A DNA stretch of 64,000 nt from Ligula intestinalis (taxonomy: Eukaryota > Platyhelminthes > Cestoda > Diphyllobothriidea > Diphyllobothriidae). Below are positions 43,661-56,695 of the stretch, one piece after another. The stretch covers positions 32,476,372-32,540,371 of the forward strand of contig JAYGXS010000005.1 of NCBI GenBank assembly GCA_036362985.1, read 5' to 3'. Position 1 is the first letter of the stretch. Every line of letters starts with the position of its first letter. The notes below the pieces were generated by a model. The model did no database searches. It was not told where the DNA came from and was given only the letters and a program-made list of their open reading frames with translations. The translations under genes were made by a program, and so were the position numbers.

Positions 43661-45918
43661 GATGTGGTTGCAAACAAACTATTTAACTTCAGCCTTAGTT
43701 TTAGAAACTTCAACTACGAAGACAGGAAGAAGAAGCCTTGAACCTATGAACCAAGCCGCATTGAAAAAACGTTCCATCAGAAACGTGATGCGAATCATGC
43801 CAGTTTTTGAAACTTACAAAAAGCACGAGGTAGCTTAAGCAGCTCAGACCTAAGATATTGTATTGATTTTTAACCACACGAGTGGCTTACTGGCTGGTTG
43901 TGGTTTCTGGACATGACTTCTATGTTTATTTGGTTTGCAGCATGAGAAGCCACACTATGCCTGACTTGTGACGATCATCAACTTCCTAAAGTCTAGTGAG
44001 TTCAGAAAAAATATTCATAGCGTTTAAGTGGGAAATGACTGAAGCAAGGAATTCTAGTTAAGTCGTCAACAAAATCGCAGCAAGTATCCCTCGAATTTAC
44101 CCGAATGTTGTTTATTCTGTTCGGCAAAAGTCCCACGTCTGGGCTTTCATCCTCCCCCATTCTTGCGCCTGACTCACCTACCATAAAGACAGCGACTGGC
44201 GGTGACTCGACGCGCAATCGTGTGGAGATCGCGCAGGGCATCAAGAGCAAACGCAGTCTTCTAAAGGACGTTAAGAGTAATTGGTCGGGTGAGCCAAAAC
44301 TGTTTCTATTATCCTACGGAATTTTTTTTTTCGTCGCTAGCAGAAGATAAGAGAGCATAGTGCTTCAGTAATCGGGGATGAAAAGTTAACTTTCGCTGTG
44401 AAATATTTTTAAATTGGTTTGCACAGGAACGAGATAGACGCAGTAGATTTCGGACTAATTCTTGAACATGAAGATTAACTGGTACATACGAGGACGTTTG
44501 TGCATTGTGAAATCACGCACAGTTACTGCGAATTATAACCCATATCCATCAACAACAAAAAAATAAATTGAAACTTTAAGGCCAAGAGCTGAGAGAAAAC
44601 GTGAAAATATATTGAGAAACACGACCATTCGTTCAGATATAACAACACGTACAATGAAGCAATGGAACGAAAATTTTGACACTTGACTTCAAGTACATAA
44701 GCAAAACTTAATCGACTATATAGACTTTGCTGACGAAAATATAACGAATAAATAAAAGATTTGCATACAACATGGGACTTTGTAATCCATTTTGGGTAAT
44801 TTCTGACCTACTTTTGCGACATTTAATAATGTAGCATTTATCCTCAGAAAAGTACTTTAAAATGACACACTGTGCGCAACTTCAATATTGCGGTCAAGGA
44901 AACTGCAGAAATACAATATATTTCCAGGATCCGGACCTGAATCTTCATCTGAATCTTATGCACACTATACCACTTCATATAAATGAAAAACATCTTTTCT
45001 CCGTCGACTTTGCCTACAAAGAGTGATATTTGCATATAGTCGAATAATTAATATGTTTCCCAAACAGCATGACAGAAGAAAAGATTGCTGAGTACCCAAT
45101 ACAGGTTGCCTGCTGCCAATTTACAGGAAATGTAAATCTTCCTGTGGCAAAAATATTCCCTTCGCACCATAACCTGACGGTAAATCAACCTTTCGTCCGT
45201 GACTTAACCTAAAGCATATACTTGATTGTAGACCTATAAACCATAGAATTTCGCACAAAGACGTTTGCTTTGCAGGTGACTGCTTTTCAGGTGACTTATT
45301 CTTCAAAATGAGTGCTTCACACAATGTTTTTTGCCGTGATCTTTGGATGACCGTTTGGTAGCAGGACACTGCAGAATAAAAGCGACTACCACAGTCTATA
45401 TTTGAGCTGCATATATATTCTTGTATTAAGAGAATTTTCCGTAATCAAACGACGACGATTTGTACTGCACTTTCCTGAGGGCCGAATGGAAGCAGAGTTT
45501 TGCCTCATGACTAATAAGGTCAGGCTAGCAAAGAGATGTTGTACTTGGAATTTTAATTCAGCTCCAAAAACAGTATTCCAGGACCACATCCTTGTGTGAT
45601 AGGAGACCGGAGTTAATAAAGGTTATACGGTTTATGCGTTTTATGCGTTTTAGGAGAATAAAAATTTACCTGAAAAGTAGGGCGTATATATAGAAAAAAA
45701 TTATGAAAAGTTATTTATTTAATCTAATGTTTGGCAACAGAAAGCGTGCCATGCACAAAATATGCAGCTACTGCTCAAATTTGCGGAAAAAATCAAGATC
45801 AAGGCATTTCTGAGAATAAAGACAAGTGTACGAAAAAAAAGCACATGTCTGTAATAAAACTTAAATAAAACTTAACAAAAAATTAGTTAAGCAACGAAAG
45901 AAAACTTAACTGAAATAA
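43661..45918. other. No recognisable feature
   Basis: Frames at 44002-44350 overlap on both strands in a slightly GC-richer patch with no motif. The remainder is AT-rich. Confidence 0.45.
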
Positions 45919-46300
45919 GTTGGTGAACATACGTTTGTTTCTGATAAATTCTCGTTAGGCCCAAAAGAATTTCGCTGCGGCGCCCCAGTTGCCATGGGCG
46001 AAACAAGGTAACACGGCCACCCATAGCGGACCACAGGCCTCGGAAACGGGCCCCCGCAGAGACGACCAAGTCCCAAATCCAGCCACGCATACCTTATCGG
46101 CAGTATTGGACGCCGGGCCGTCTAGACATTGACATGCTGATCTCAACTTCCCCCCCACCCCCCACCCCCCTTCCTCCACCTCCTCCCCACCGTGACAACG
46201 AGAACACTTCATCTGTCCACCAACCACCATAGTTTATTCATACCATATAAACGTAAAGGCCTGACGAGAATTTATCGAAAACAGACGTATGTTCGCCAAT
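45919..46300. mobile_element. 382-bp element with ~42-bp terminal inverted repeats (MITE-like)
   Basis: The left arm, TTGGTGAACATACGTTTG... (45920-45961), and the reverse complement of the right arm (46258-46299), TTGGCGAACATACGTCTG..., match at 37 of 42 positions; all five differences are C/T. The interior is much more GC-rich than the flanks and includes a C-rich run (46149-46170). A non-autonomous DNA transposon is the simplest reading. I cannot see a clear target-site duplication and no transposase is present. Confidence 0.6.
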
Positions 46301-46339
46301 TTATCTTCTTAAATTTTCAATGTGTATTTTCGCAACGTT

Positions 46340-46725
46340 AAACTGAAATAGGCTAAATTATCTAAATTTAAAACTGAAATAAAACTAATAAAACATAATA
46401 ATAAACTCAAGCATAAACTAAAATATCAATAATTTAGGCAAAGCAAACTATATAAACCGAGGTAAAGTAAACTAGTAAAGATTTTACTTCTTAAAGCAAC
46501 TGCATTTGGCTTAGAAAGTGAAAACTCAATTCAAAAATAAACGGAAACATAAATTAACTAATGCGACAAAAGGTATCTAAAATAAACCTAAAATAACACA
46601 ATTTAATGGACCAAAACTAAAATACAACTAAGAAAACTCAACAATAAACTGAAAACAAGACTAAAACCAAACAGCCGAATAAAATGAAATAGAACTACAA
46701 ATAAACCATAAACTAAAAATATGCT
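46340..46725 (+). repeat. A-rich low-complexity tract built on AAACTAAAATAAA-like units
   Basis: Nearly 400 bases made of irregular AAACTAAAA, AATAAACT and AAACTGAAATA units with very few T runs on this strand. It looks like an old degenerate tandem array; no fixed period is evident by eye. Confidence 0.55.
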
Positions 46726-48466
46726 ACTTATGCCGCGCTTTTATATTGCCAGACATAAAATTATTTAAACAATTTTGGGACCAAAATTCCAGTTGTCTTA
46801 CTGTCAATGGCTAGGGATGACTACTTTGCTAAAAATTACCGTGTCACTTCTTCAAAGCACTTCAGCCTATCACTTACTATCATAAATAGGAGATCAGTTG
46901 GCCTTGAAGTTTGGCAAATTGACCATAACAGATTGGTAGATTGGGAATCAGGCTTTATGGTTCCTTCGAAATGTGACTTCTATGACACTCTTCGGCGTCT
47001 GAGCTCCAAAATTCATACCGACGTTTTGTGAATACCAGGTGTGTTATGCGTGGGGACCAGGTCATACACGTGGCACGCACTTATGCTTTGTTCAGCCATG
47101 TTAGTTACTACACCAAATTCCGGTTAGATTCTTATTGACTTGGTCCTGACCTTGTGTCCAGGGGGGCATTTAGTGTGAAGTTAGCTGTTCGATGCTGTTC
47201 AACATTTGCCGTACTGGCACCCAATTTACTGTAGACCGCGTAGTGGACCTCGTACGTGACGAACGTAGAATTGGAAATTTGTGCTTATTTTAAGATATGC
47301 ATTTAGGTGTTGAAGTGTGGAAGAAAGAGAGATTGACCTCGGGCACTATTCATGTCCTGCGTAAAAACTCTTGACAAAACTCTTAGCCAGATGAGGATTA
47401 TGGGTACCGACATATCTTGCCTGCAGCACGGAAGTGGATATTTTCGATTTGTTTTGAAGTTTACTCTATGCAGCTCCAACAAGCAGTCCTCTAGCAATTA
47501 AAAACTAATAAACAAACTCTTTACCGAGAGGTTAACGCAAACCAACTTTAAATCTCAGATGCTGCACCAGTTAGGTTTGTATATGATTGGCTTTTTACGA
47601 CTACTGGGCCAAAAATAAAAATTCAAATCACTTTTTCTTTGCCGACAACGCCCACCTTACTGAAAACCACTAAACTGTGTGTGGGCAATTAGAGTTTCGC
47701 CTGACGCGATGTAAGTTTTGTAGTTCAGTGGGCAGAGCCTTGCTATACAACCAACAAATCTAGAGCAGCAACTTGAAATTAAAATAACACTTGCTGCCAG
47801 AAATAATCACAGCTATACCTCAATTCACATGGGCATATTAATCACTATGACTAACTGGAGGCTCAGAACTATCAAAGCATGTTTCAAGGTTACCGACTGG
47901 CAGTTGTAGGGGCCTAAGTAGTGGCTTAACTCGGAGTACAACAATCATCAGGCCAAATCCCAGGTCACAAGTTAAACGGCAAGGGTCACCAGAAGGAGTG
48001 GTTCATTGTGTACAGAATTCTCAGTTGCAGTCTCAGGCGACAGTGACCACTGGCAAAGTCAGGGCTAGTGTTGACTGCGTCCAGCCAGGCCTGAGCAAGA
48101 ATGAGACACTGGTGGCAGCTGTTAAAATACGATTGCGAAGCCAGTTCGAGTGGTTTTCTATTGGTGTGTTGCAATTTGCCTGACGGGTTGTCACCTGCAA
48201 AGGCCCCCTGCTGCGTTGGTCAAAGAGGTGGCGTGTTGAGTGGCACTTAGGAAGGCTTGCTTATCTGGATGCGCGTGTGTGCGCGGATGTGTGCATGCAT
48301 GAATAAGCTAAAGCCAACGGAGGGGACCGCCGGAACGCCGAAGCAAAGGGGAGGCTTGCCCAGCTTTTATCGTTTAGGCAGAAGCAACTGCGAGGTGAAG
48401 CATCGGGTGACAGGTGTGCCAGCGAAATAAATTATTGGAACATTTGGTTGTGACGATGCATGACCA
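46726..48466. other. No firm feature; one weak tRNA-like head
   Basis: At about 47733-47795 TAGTTCAGTGGGCAGAGC resembles a tRNA box A, with a poor box B-like GCAACTTGAAATT some 45 bases on. It is not convincing as a tRNA gene. The frame at 46807-47031 has no homology I recognise. Confidence 0.35.
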
Positions 48467-48700
48467 TTGGGGAGGGACCCGTGGGGGGGGGGGGGGGGGG
48501 GGGAAGGGGGAACAGGCATTGCGGCCATCCACCACACAGTCACGCTGGTATGCTACGCGTGGATGGGCTGCTCAGTGTTGCCAATATCCGCGTCCAATTC
48601 CGCCTACGGTCTTCAAAACTCGCATGTTAGATATCGTGCAAGCACCGGATTCTTACCCAACTTACTGTAGTCCACAGGGTTGACCCCGATGGTGAAATTG
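48467..48700 (+). repeat. G-rich dispersed repeat with a 21-G run
   Basis: A run of 21 consecutive G (48483-48503) is followed by AAGGGGGAACAGG and GGTATGCTACGCGTGGATGG. The minus strand of the 45.9-46.3 kb element has a similar order (G-rich run, then GGTATGCGTGGCTGGATTTG), so the two may share an origin. The run could form a G-quadruplex and could also be an assembly artefact in length. Confidence 0.5.
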
Positions 48701-49442
48701 TCGACACGTGCTTCCTGTTACGATATTCGCTTAGGTACTGTATAGCAGTAGAACAGAAGATTTCCCTTGGTCACTTATATTCTCCTGTATCACAAACTTT
48801 ACACGTTTGCCCCACCCAATGACAAAAAAGGATAAAATTTTTTCATGCTTTACTGTCTCGTTCATATTAGCTTCATTTCGACTTTGGCAAAGGACGTTGT
48901 AGCTAAGTATTCTCCCCTAGATGAGTGCCTTCTCACTGAGTAACACATAGAATCGCATGACTGAAGTGTACGACAAGTTTTGGGATCAAAGTTATCCTTA
49001 AAAAGCTGTACCAAGGGTTAAAATAAGAAAAAAACTCTGGTCCAACGCGTGTACCTAATCAGTAATTTTTTTGAGACAACCTGGAGCTGAAGACTTTCTT
49101 GCTATTGTTGCTAAATTTAGATTAAAATGTGGAACGCAGCGTGCGTCTGCTAGAAGGAATTTCCTCAAAGAACCTGTCAGACGTTAGCAGCGGTGGTAGC
49201 ACGTTTTTCTTCAAAAAGTGCATGGTTGCCTGCCAGAAATTTAAGGGAAAATTGCGATGGTGAGTTTATGGCACAACCATGCTGCATGGCAATGTAGTTC
49301 TCCCGGCATACTCTCCTTATAGGTTGCACGAGAGAAAAAGTACGGAAGTGTATATTGACAATTAAAATATCGTTCTAGATGAAGTGGTGCATATGCGGGA
49401 AAAAATGCAGCCACATTTTTCGTCAGATATGCACCGTATATA
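48701..49442. other. No recognisable feature
   Basis: AT-rich sequence without frames or repeats of note. Confidence 0.45.
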
Positions 49443-49537
49443 TAGGTCTGCATTCGTGATCACAGTAATAAATGTCAGGTAAAAACTCGTAGCATAAGGA
49501 AAAAATACACTCCCCCTGCCCTCCAGCAAACGAATGC
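49443..49537 (+). repeat. Local direct repeat D, copy 1
   Basis: Shares TAGGTCTGCATTCGTGATCA, CAGTAATAAATGTCAGG, ACTCGTAGCATAAGGAAAAA and CCCCCTGCCCTCCAGCAAAC in order with 50265-50352. Confidence 0.65.
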
Positions 49538-50264
49538 TTTTCTATGCTATGAAAGCTGCCCTTTTCATTCATCTGCAGGACACTGTGATTAATATTCGGG
49601 ACGTAGTAACAAGATGTGACATTTTTCCGGACTAAGAACGATATTACGAGGGGTTAAGAGGGGTGAACGGGAACAAACCTACGTTCTCGTATATTTGTTC
49701 CTCAATACTACAAATTTACCGAAGAATTTCGTTGTTATAATGTAGACCGATTGAGGCAGAATGGTTGCCGACCTGACTGTTAATCTAAACTTTCGTATTT
49801 TCAGTGACTGGATAAATGTTTACTGGCAGCTTCGCTTGCATCAGCATTTTTAGTTGTACCCTGAAGGTAATCTGACGTGGCACCAGGTTCAAAAGGATGC
49901 ACAGATATTTGATCGCCAATAAAGTATCGACGTTGTTCTCCAGCTGATGTATTATTCTGTTACTGGCTGTTCTCAAGAAATTCCTTCATGATTATATACC
50001 TCAGAAGCATTAGCAGATGTCCCGACATAATCGCCGCTTTAAACTCTCTGACGGTGCTTTCGAAAATGTTCTCGAAGTTTCCCCCGGGTCACAAGTGCAG
50101 CTGCCATCCTGACTTATCATAAGCTGACCGAAAAAAACTGAAAGAAATACGTCGCCGCAGCGCTCCTCCATAAAGCTACTCAAATTCTTCGTCGACGAAG
50201 GTTCACAGGTCGTCTCACTATGCCCTGGGGTTCATTTGTGAGCCTCTTCAGTAGCTGCACGGCT
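49538..50264. other. Spacer between the two copies of direct repeat D
   Basis: No recognised feature inside. The spacing of about 820 bases between repeat starts could reflect a segmental duplication or two insertions. Confidence 0.4.
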
Positions 50265-50352
50265 ACAAGTCTGCACATGTGATCCCAGTAATCAATGTGA
50301 GGACGTTACTCGTAGCGTTAGAAAAAAAATGCCCCCAGCCGCCAAAGACAAT
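50265..50352 (+). repeat. Local direct repeat D, copy 2
   Basis: Reads CAAGTCTGCACATGTGATCC, CAGTAATCAATGTGAGG, ACTCGTAGCGTTAGAAAAAA and CCCCCAGCCGCCAAAGAC, parallel to copy 1 with scattered substitutions. Confidence 0.65.
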
Positions 50353-51841
50353 GGAGACTAGCAATCAAAGCAAACTATGTTGAGGTGGTGTTCGACATTT
50401 TTCACCGCATCTACCGCCACTTAACATGTCGAGTGGCAAATTAGCGTTTCCCACTGTCAAATTATTGTATGGCCTTCACGAAAATTGCCTGTTCAGTGCT
50501 GCCCGGTTTTCTTTTCTACCCGCAGTGAGGTGGTCCTGTGTGTTGGTATTAATTTAAATAATGGCAATGATCATATTTCCACATGAATATGCATGCCGTG
50601 TCGCCAGATAGAATGTTGGTCAAATGGTACCTCTCGATAAGCCCAAGCGCCTTCTTGAACATTTTTGTGCAAACATATAACTTGTATTTATTGCTTGACA
50701 GAAGCCTCCGACTGCAAGTTACTTAAAGGACCAATATAATTTAAGGCTGACTTCAGTTTTATCAAAGTAAACAAGAGTTTCCTCAGGCCTCCATGTTTCC
50801 GCTATTTCAAACAGGTTAACTAAAACAGAAAAATCGCTGTGTGCGTGGAAACTGTTTCCATGGAATCAACAGCGAGCAAAAGTTCACCTTAAACGTCGTT
50901 ATTGCCATTACCCGCCTATCCAACAGGTATCTGTCTGTAGGTCGTGGACGTTAGTAAGTATTTTACACTTTCAGCCGAACTAAAATTGACGGCATGGCTG
51001 GAATCCCCTCAGGTGCGAGCAACAATCTTTAAGATCAGACGGGATTGCTGTCAACCGATTTAGTTCCATCAGTGGTAAACATATGGGCCACCTTGATCTA
51101 TATTCTCATTTTGTTTCATATTATTGACTGATGGTTACAACCATAAGCCTCAACGATAGGTGTAACTGCATCGATAACATCAAAATTCGAGGAGATTATG
51201 TTTCTGGGCTTTCCGCATAATTTGAACTTTGGATGAACGACCCCTAGGTACCTGTTTAGATTTATTATCCTACACTTAAGGCTAAGAATGTGTCTAAAAG
51301 AGCCTAATGTAGTTATGCTTTTCAAAATCTTTTAAACATTTTTCAGGTAACTGTAAACTTATACAGTATTGCATAACAAAGTACGTACATTAAAATAAAC
51401 TACACGAACGGTACATACAGAAACGAATACTGTTCACCACCTTTTGCCCGTCATCACTTTTTCCGCGATATTGAACCCGCTGGAACGTATATTCAATGAA
51501 ATAATTTATCCGATCACACAATATTTTTTTACTATTTGATAAAACAAATGGTATTCAGCATGGTTTTTGTTTAAATTAGGATATGAGAATACTCATAATA
51601 AACACACTGTGAGTATATACAGTAGGCAGAACATTTGTATTAAATGTAATGTAAATTATGGATGCATAATTTCTTCGATCAGGTGATTTCGGAAAGGTTA
51701 ACAAAACAAATGGCGCGTGAAATTTGTGATATAAGTGCACGATAATAAGCACGCATTAGAATTAGGTCAAATAAACCAAAAATGTTTTAACTTATAGCTA
51801 TTTATTTCTTATCTTAGCGAAGTGAAAATAAGAATGATGCA
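50353..51841. other. No recognisable feature
   Basis: AT-rich, with no frame above 70 codons and no repeat noticed. Confidence 0.45.
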
Positions 51842-52315
51842 GCGGCAAAAGTAGCTTATGTATTCCTCCTCGCATACCACTAGTCCCAGCATTCGTCCTA
51901 CAAAACGGTGGTTATAGGGTTTTGAGGTGAAGAAAAAGGATAGGCAATAAATGTAATTTTTAGATGTTAGTGTAAACTTAAAAAAATGAAGTCAAGTTTT
52001 ACTCCCGTGTCCGCTGTGAGTAATTTCTTCTTCATGTAACTTGAAGTTGTGCGCGGCGTTCAGCGCAGTGGACTATATAAATCAAACTTCAGAACGGTAT
52101 GATGGACCTCAGGTAATTTGAAGAAGATGATCTCCTAACCACCATTTCCATTTTTTGGGAATTCCAAGAAACCTGCAATTTGATAATCGGTCTTTTCCGC
52201 AATACGCTCAACGATAATACAGATTAGGAAAATCTACAGATATAAATCAAAACTTCTTAACACAATTAACTCAAAATGCATATAGCAGTTAGTAAAGTAT
52301 ATTCCGCTGCATAAA
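51842..52315 (-). repeat. Repeat C, copy 2 (inverted relative to copy 1)
   Basis: On the minus strand this copy carries GATTTATATCTGTAGATTTT, CCTAATCTGTATTA, AATTGCAGGTTTCTTG, TTAGGAGATCATCTTCTTCA, ACATAAGCTACTTTTGCCG. It pairs with 41445-41917 as an inverted repeat about 9.9 kb apart. Confidence 0.7.
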
Positions 52316-55300
52316 AATAACAATGAAAGCAAACCAGTCGGTTAGGACGCTAATTAATTCCTATCATGCCGCAGACATCATGCTCTGTCTAAGAATCATT
52401 ACAAAATCATTTCCAAGAAAATGAGGAAAAGAAATAGTTAAAAGTGAGAAAATATAGCAGGATGCAAACAGGAACTTAGCAATAACTGAGCAGAAAGTGA
52501 AAGTAAGCAATTAAGTAGGTGAAATATAGTAGGGGCCTAACTCATGCCCGAAATTGGACTTGGTGGTTAAGCGTTCATTTGGTCTTCTTATTTTGACATA
52601 ATCAATAGACTTTATCCTACTGTCAAGAAGGATACAAGCCTTTTTCAAGCTGTTTATGTAAAACGGGTAGCATTTTGGCGTACTAAGGGCTGTCAGATAT
52701 CGTAGATATTTCTTTAACTACTTGGTATGACAAAAACTTTTCATTAGCTCTGGTGTGTGCGGCTATAGCGAAGCACCAATAAAGGCAAGAAAAGCTTAAA
52801 AAATATCCCCTGAAATCTATTATCAAGTAAAGAAAAATTAGCTAAGGCACTTGAATGGAGTCGAAGTGTTTGCAGAACCAACAAACCATTTTAGTTTAGA
52901 AAATATTTGTTCCCTATTTCTGAAGATTTATCTTATAACGCGATAACGAAGTTTTACCATATAAGTTTTATCACTTCATAGACTTAGGGCCGTAAAAGAA
53001 AATGCGTATAGTTTATCATTTACATCGATATTGCAAACACTGTTATTATACTTGAAGCATGTAGCTGAATATTTGTTTACAGCATATTTTCAGCCTATGT
53101 CTAATTTTGAAACGGAACTGATCGAACATTTACAGTTTTCGTAAACACTTAACGTATAGTAGGTCAAACATTTATGTATTTGCAATCATAACACGTAAAA
53201 CTAAAAATAAGTAAATATAGTGAACAAGACTCCAATATAGAGAAAAAATGATTTTTTCGCTTCCAGCCAAAAAAATTTCAGTTTTTTTCCGAGCAATCAA
53301 AAAAGGAACAAAATGCCACATTTACACGTTGAATTTAGCATTTAAAAGAGTTACATTCACAAATAGCTAGAAAGAGGGCTTTTTAAATAAGGTCAATTAT
53401 GATTGAAAGTTAATTGTTCTTGGGCCTTATGCGTTTTTGACTTCTGTTGTAGCCGTTCGTTTTACTCGATAATAAGTTTTGGTGTTTTGGGTAGTTTATA
53501 CATAAGCCCCATTGGACCATCTTCATGAGAAATTATATACAAAACTAACGTATTTGGTAAATTATTTCAATATATATCATAGTTGAGAGGTTTTGATAAG
53601 CACATCAAACAGGATCTTGATTTATGGGAGAAAGCTCAAAAACCTTGAAAAGCTTGGAAGGTGTGCCGGAAATTATGGGACCAGCTGTAACTAACTGTGA
53701 TCCAATACCTGAAATATCTGAAGTACACTTTGAAGAATAACAGGTTCCTTGTAATAAGGAAATGGCATGGATACGATCTCACCTGAGCATAAAATACGCA
53801 TACGGTGGTCAAAATTACATCCAATTTTCACGCTGATATAACTTGGATGATTTTTTATTCCTAAATAAAAAATGGCACTCTTTAAATCTCTCCTAACATA
53901 AAAATTCACTTGGTGTTGTTCATTATTATTTTAAAGTTTGCCCACATGCCTTCATGCAAGTTTTTGAGTGGTCATTTATCTTTGGCAAATTTCAGCATTT
54001 TGCATTATTTACGGCTCAAACTGTAGACATCATGTCCACCCCTGACTGACTAAAAGGCCCGAGGGTGAATCGTATTCCGCCTGCGAGTTATAGCACCGGA
54101 CGTCTGTCCCTATCTGATTTCAAATATTAACAAGCGAAATGCTTGACGTCTCATGGGCAATAACTGACGTTAAAGCAAATTTCTTAGACACAATTCATTA
54201 AAAAAATACTTATCATTTTAATGAGGTAAGGCTGGACATCCATTTAAAAACTGCGGTACCTACGCCCGTGAGGTAGTAGCCGGTGAATAGTGGATTGTAT
54301 GCAATCCCAGATATCAAAATCATCTGAAAATACTGTTTAACATAAATAGTCTAAAAGAAATCGCCCTCGGGTGGGTTTTGCTTCTGCTTAACTGAGGGAA
54401 ATATTGGTTACCCAGAAATAGACACTGGGATGACGAATTTTGGAACTACCGATCGATAGGTGGTTTTGGCGAAGCGGCATGTTGGCCTACGCCGGCAGGA
54501 TTTCATACGCCAGAAGTCAGACCTTCCATATACAGGTCGAACCACACATTATGGTTTTGTTCCATCTGTGAGGCGACGAGTTTGGGAGCCCACCTTATAA
54601 GGGCAAGATGCTGTGAACCACACGTTCGGCTACCAGGGATCAGCTTTCTCGAGTTGTTGAATGCCGAAATAGGTAACAAAGCATATGGAACGTTGAATTT
54701 GCCAAACTATACCCAACGTTTGGACACGGGGGAGGCGGAAAAAATGAAGCCTTTTGGTTTTGACAAACTTACCCTGAAGGTAGCTTATTCAGTAAAAGAA
54801 GCGAGAAAGGTATGCTGAGCGGAATTCAAAATAAATATACCCAGCAACGCCCAGTTTTTGACATTTTTGGATTTTAAGCACACCTAGTGCGGTCCGTGAC
54901 CAAACGATGTGGAAACAAAGGATTCGGCGGATGGCAAGCACTTTGACCCACTCAAATGCAAACATCTGGTAGGTAGCTCAGTGTTCGAGGTGCAAGACAT
55001 TGCCATCCCCACGCGAGACGACATTTAGCTGCAGGCAACCACCAGAACGAGAGAGGGAGTAATCTCCCGAGCGACATGCACTCCAAGGCTTTTTTAATCT
55101 AAAAAGATATAAACGTTGCATGGGACCGCAAGTGAATCACTGGATCAACTGGCTGCAACTGGTTAGTTTCTGGGAGTTTGCATTCCAGAATGAAGTTTGG
55201 TCCATTTGTTTGTTGCTGCCACCTTAGGGATTTGCGAATACAGCTGCTCTGTATTCCTTCCCAGCCAACGAGCCTGATATCTTGAAAGTGCGAACCGGGT

Positions 55301-56411
55301 ACGCTTCTGTGCCTCCTCCCCCACTGTCATAACTTTTTTTCTTTGATCGGGAAGAAGATTAACCTAACGTTGAAAAAAGCTCACGCTATGAAAGCCATAT
55401 TAGCAGGTGAACCAAATCTCATTATACTAATGACTGACCTCTGCTGTCGGCTGACTTGGGGCAGTCACACAGACCTGAAACGAAATTTACTGTTCTGTTT
55501 TAAGTGTCGAAATATGTAGACTTACTTTGAACTGGAAATGATTCATGCCTAACTTGATAAATGTTAAGACTAGGCCACCTGTGTGAGTGACCTTCTACTT
55601 GCAGTGCGTCACAAATTCTCCCTAAAATTGACATCACACACTTTCGAGTGTGGAGTTGTTTTTAAATATAGTACTGCCCGTGAGTATGCAAGAATGAGCA
55701 AGGGAGCTATACGGTGTATGCCTGTGAATTACCACGATTGCAAGCACCTGACTGAGGCTGCCGCATCACGATAGCTGCGCCCGTTCTTGCAATAATAATT
55801 ATTTTTTAACTATTTTATGCGAGAAAGAAACTGTCACAAAACGGTAGGCCGGTCATCTGATGACATCCAAGATGAGTACATCAACCCATAGGTTAGGCAT
55901 ATGCCTTGAACTTGACGGAGTTTCTCTAACGTAGGCACTTCCTGGGGGTTGCCTTTCTCAAAAGCGTATTTTCAAAGATTTACGCTTAAGAACCTTTATT
56001 AAAAGTGGGACGGAATATCTGACCGGCATTTAGCTAGTGCCTACATTACTAGTACGGTAAGTCACTCAGTATTTGACTAGCATTCTCGTCAAATAACCTT
56101 ATACTTCAGTGGTTATTATAGCAGTCTGCGGCAGTAATGGAGTAAAAGGATGAAGTGTTTTGCTTGGGTAATTAAATCGACTAAATTCAAACGTATGTTT
56201 AAGTGAATAATTGTCAACTGCCGTACTGATTTATTTTGAGATAACTCCCTCTGCAGCATTCAACAGAAATTATCATTTGACCGTTATTTATACACGCTGT
56301 TCAGACAGCAGCAAGTTAAAGGCAAACTTCTCGTTTTATGGGGAGTCTGCCGGGCCCTGTACTACTGTACTTTCCGAAAAGAAATTCACATGACTCGAGA
56401 ACCAGCAACGT
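52316..56411. other. No recognisable feature; AT-rich first half, more even composition from 54.0 kb
   Basis: The frames at 53636-53909 and 54582-54818 lack any motif. From about 54.3 to 55.3 kb the sequence is richer in GC than its flanks, possibly an old element, but I cannot identify it. Confidence 0.45.
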
Positions 56412-56695
56412 TGCAGGACATCCGACGGTCACTAAAGCAGTAAATGTTCGCCCGTGATTATCCATTGTGGAACTCTTATCAAAAGGTCGTGAGTTCAAGC
56501 CTCGAGTGGGGCGCCACGTGAGGTTGGCTATGACTGGTTGCCGAAAGCCAGTTAACCAGAAATGGCCATTGCAATGTCCCATATCTTTACCGGCCACACC
56601 AGCTGTTCATATTACCAGCTGCTACAGTTGTTTTCAGGGACTGAGAAATGCGGTGCAAGACAAAGGCGGAGCGTGACAAGTGAGTTCCGTTAGCT
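56412..56695 (+). repeat. tRNA-derived SINE, long copy with degraded hammerhead
   Basis: Head CTTATCAAAAGGTCGTGAG, GTTCAAGCCTCGAGTGGGGC (box B), then GGCTATGACTGG (stem I half) at 56526-56537, TTGCCGA in place of CTGACGA, and AACCAGAAATGGCCATT. The tail ATCTTTACCGGCCACACCAG, CTGCTACAGTTG, AAGGCGGAGCGTGACAAGTG and GTTCCGTTAG is well kept. Self-cleavage is not expected. Confidence 0.75.

Noticed and set aside
47733..47795. Possible tRNA gene
   Set aside because: Box A is good but the anticodon arm, acceptor stem and box B do not fold into a tRNA; at most a SINE head relic.
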